A stretch of 24,789 bases of DNA from Patescibacteria group bacterium. Its GTDB lineage: Bacteria > Patescibacteriota > Minisyncoccia > Phycocordibacterales > Phycocordibacteraceae. Under the pieces are notes generated by a model. The model was not told the origin of the DNA and made no database searches. It saw only the letters and a list, made by a program, of their open reading frames with translations. Location of the stretch: the NCBI GenBank assembly GCA_004296925.1, contig SCVI01000047.1:1-24789 (forward strand), in the 5' to 3' direction. The translations under genes and the position numbers were made by a program. Positions 23,852 to 24,789 of the stretch are shown one piece after another (position 1 is the first letter of the stretch; every line of letters starts with the position of its first letter).

Positions 23852-24565
23852 TTAAACTCTGCTAAACTTTGAACCTAAAAAATTATCGAGCAGCTGGTAA
23901 CACTGTTTTTGCATAATTGGTTCTAACTCTTCCGAACGTTTTATTAAATCATCTTTACTCTCAGTCATTCCGTCACGCGACCATTCACTATCAGCATCTG
24001 CAATAATTTTCAAAAGTGCGGGAGTAATTTCGAAATGAAACTGAACACCATACACAGTACCTAATGAAAATGCCTGATTTTTACACTTCGATCCTTTCGT
24101 TAAAAGTGTTGCCCCTTCTGGCACATCAAACGTGTCGCCATGCCACTGCAAAACCTCAAACTCTTTAGGAAAATTTTTAAATAGAGCACTTCCTTCACCT
24201 TCTTCAGTAAGAACGACGTTGCAATATCCTACTTCTTTTATATGGGTGTTTTTTACTGTATACGGGTACACCTTGGCACCAAGAGCATGGGCTATTAACT
24301 GAGCGCCGAGGCAAATCCCAAGAATAGGAAGTGTATTTTGATATTTCCTTATCACTTCTAACTCGTCTTCTTTAGAAGGAAAATCCTCATAAGCTCCCAT
24401 AGGGCCACCTAAAACTATTAACCCATCGTACATTGATACGTCCGGCAAAACATACGGCTTCCACAATTGAATAACGTCGAGTGTTATACCTCTTTCAGAA
24501 GCGTATTGTGAAATTCTACTCGAGTGTTCACGTTCTATATGTTGAAACACGAGTAATTTTCCCAT
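23852..24565 (-). CDS. Class I glutamine amidotransferase
   Basis: This 237-residue stand-alone GATase domain would release ammonia from glutamine. The catalytic triad is present: C85 in the nucleophile elbow GICLGAQ, with H177 and E179 in QFHFE. GLIVLGGPMGAYED (48-61) forms the oxyanion region and QWHGDTF (140-146) is typical of GMP-synthase-like amidotransferases. It is not followed by a GMP synthase ATP domain. The gene lies between murD and murC with 4 nt and 37 nt gaps, suggesting co-expression with wall synthesis genes, though its acceptor partner is not identifiable. It is not of the CobQ/GatD type by its motifs. Confidence 0.87.
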   Translation of the reverse strand: MGKLLVFQHIEREHSSRISQYASERGITLDVIQLWKPYVLPDVSMYDGLIVLGGPMGAYEDFPSKEDELEVIRKYQNTLPILGICLGAQLIAHALGAKVYPYTVKNTHIKEVGYCNVVLTEEGEGSALFKNFPKEFEVLQWHGDTFDVPEGATLLTKGSKCKNQAFSLGTVYGVQFHFEITPALLKIIADADSEWSRDGMTESKDDLIKRSEELEPIMQKQCYQLLDNFLGSKFSRV

Positions 24566-24569
24566 ACGT

Positions 24570-24789
24570 CTACAGTTTTTCTACAATCTTTAAAAACATG
24601 TCTCCTCTGTCAAACTCATTCTTAAACATGCCGAACGATGCGAAGGCAGGACTAAACAAAATTAAATCTCCTTTCGTTGCTGACTCATACGCATCACGAA
24701 CCGCGTCTTCCAAGCGGTCGTACACGGGCGCATTTCCAAATTGTTTTTTATCTAACTCCAAAAACTTTTGCGTTCCTGTACCCGCTAAA
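24570..24789 (-). CDS. murD: UDP-N-acetylmuramoyl-L-alanine--D-glutamate ligase MurD, C-terminal part (cut by the window edge)
   Basis: Only the last 72 or so codons are present; the frame stays open through position 24789 and the true start is outside. The visible part reads VYDRLEDAVRDAYESA, then GDLILFSPAFASFGMFKNEFDRGDMF, closely matching the C-terminal end of Mur ligases of the MurD type, where LLSPACASxDxFxNxExRG is highly conserved. MurD adds D-glutamate to UDP-MurNAc-L-Ala, the step after MurC. It lies upstream of the amidotransferase and murC on the same strand, with a 4-nt gap. A different Mur ligase is possible but less likely. Confidence 0.85.
   Translation of the reverse strand, partial: LAGTGTQKFLELDKKQFGNAPVYDRLEDAVRDAYESATKGDLILFSPAFASFGMFKNEFDRGDMFLKIVEKL

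Overview
The window is an almost fully packed bacterial stretch with every credible gene on the minus strand, so transcription runs from position 24789 towards 1. The gene repertoire suggests a Candidate Phyla Radiation (Patescibacteria) genome, most likely Parcubacteria-like: a secreted lamin-tail-domain protein, a TraG/VirD4-like protein of a type familiar from that group, a PaaX/Cas2-fold regulator-like protein, a DUF4015 hydrolase, two adjacent YvcK paralogs and shortened versions of common enzymes. This assignment is inference from gene content, not from a marker gene. TGA is used as a stop, often in ATGA overlaps, so the UGA=Gly code of Gracilibacteria does not apply.

Reading in the direction of transcription. 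(1) 24789-21411: cell wall and translation genes: the 3' end of murD, a class I glutamine amidotransferase, murC, a 41-residue small ORF, a short rsmI and a two-helix membrane protein. (2) 21469-19521: a membrane-anchored DUF4015 glycoside-hydrolase-like protein and a histidine phosphatase. (3) 19520-19231: a repeat island made of 20 tandem heptamers abutting a 42-bp perfect palindrome. (4) 19230-15458: a 1031-residue secreted LCAT-like lipase/esterase and a six-helix membrane protein. (5) 15457-14521: a PaaX/Cas2-like gene flanked on both sides by further copies of the palindrome. (6) 14520-11718: a TraG/VirD4-like protein whose ATPase motifs are all degraded, overlapping an exported LTD-PKD-LTD protein. 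(7) 11713-4: a surface-glycan cluster with a sugar-nucleotide epimerase, six GT4-type glycosyltransferases, a UDP-sugar dehydrogenase lacking its C-terminal domain, two YvcK/CofD-like proteins, a HAD phosphatase and a SAM methyltransferase.

Genes in the glycan cluster are tightly coupled: several start and stop codons overlap as ATGA or are 2-13 nt apart, so they probably form one or a few operons that make and export or decorate a cell-surface polysaccharide. The murein genes upstream supply the wall.

The most unusual signal is the palindrome family. Three perfect palindromes of 40-46 bp occur only between genes. The two that bracket the PaaX/Cas2-like gene differ from each other by paired changes that preserve complete symmetry. 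The arrangement resembles a non-autonomous or protein-associated hairpin element, comparable in layout to REP/RAYT pairs, but with a Cas2-fold protein instead of a transposase. That is a hypothesis. The second notable item is the inactivated TraG/VirD4-like protein. No RNA genes, CRISPR arrays or recognisable insertion sequences were seen, and no gene-free stretch exceeds 300 bases.
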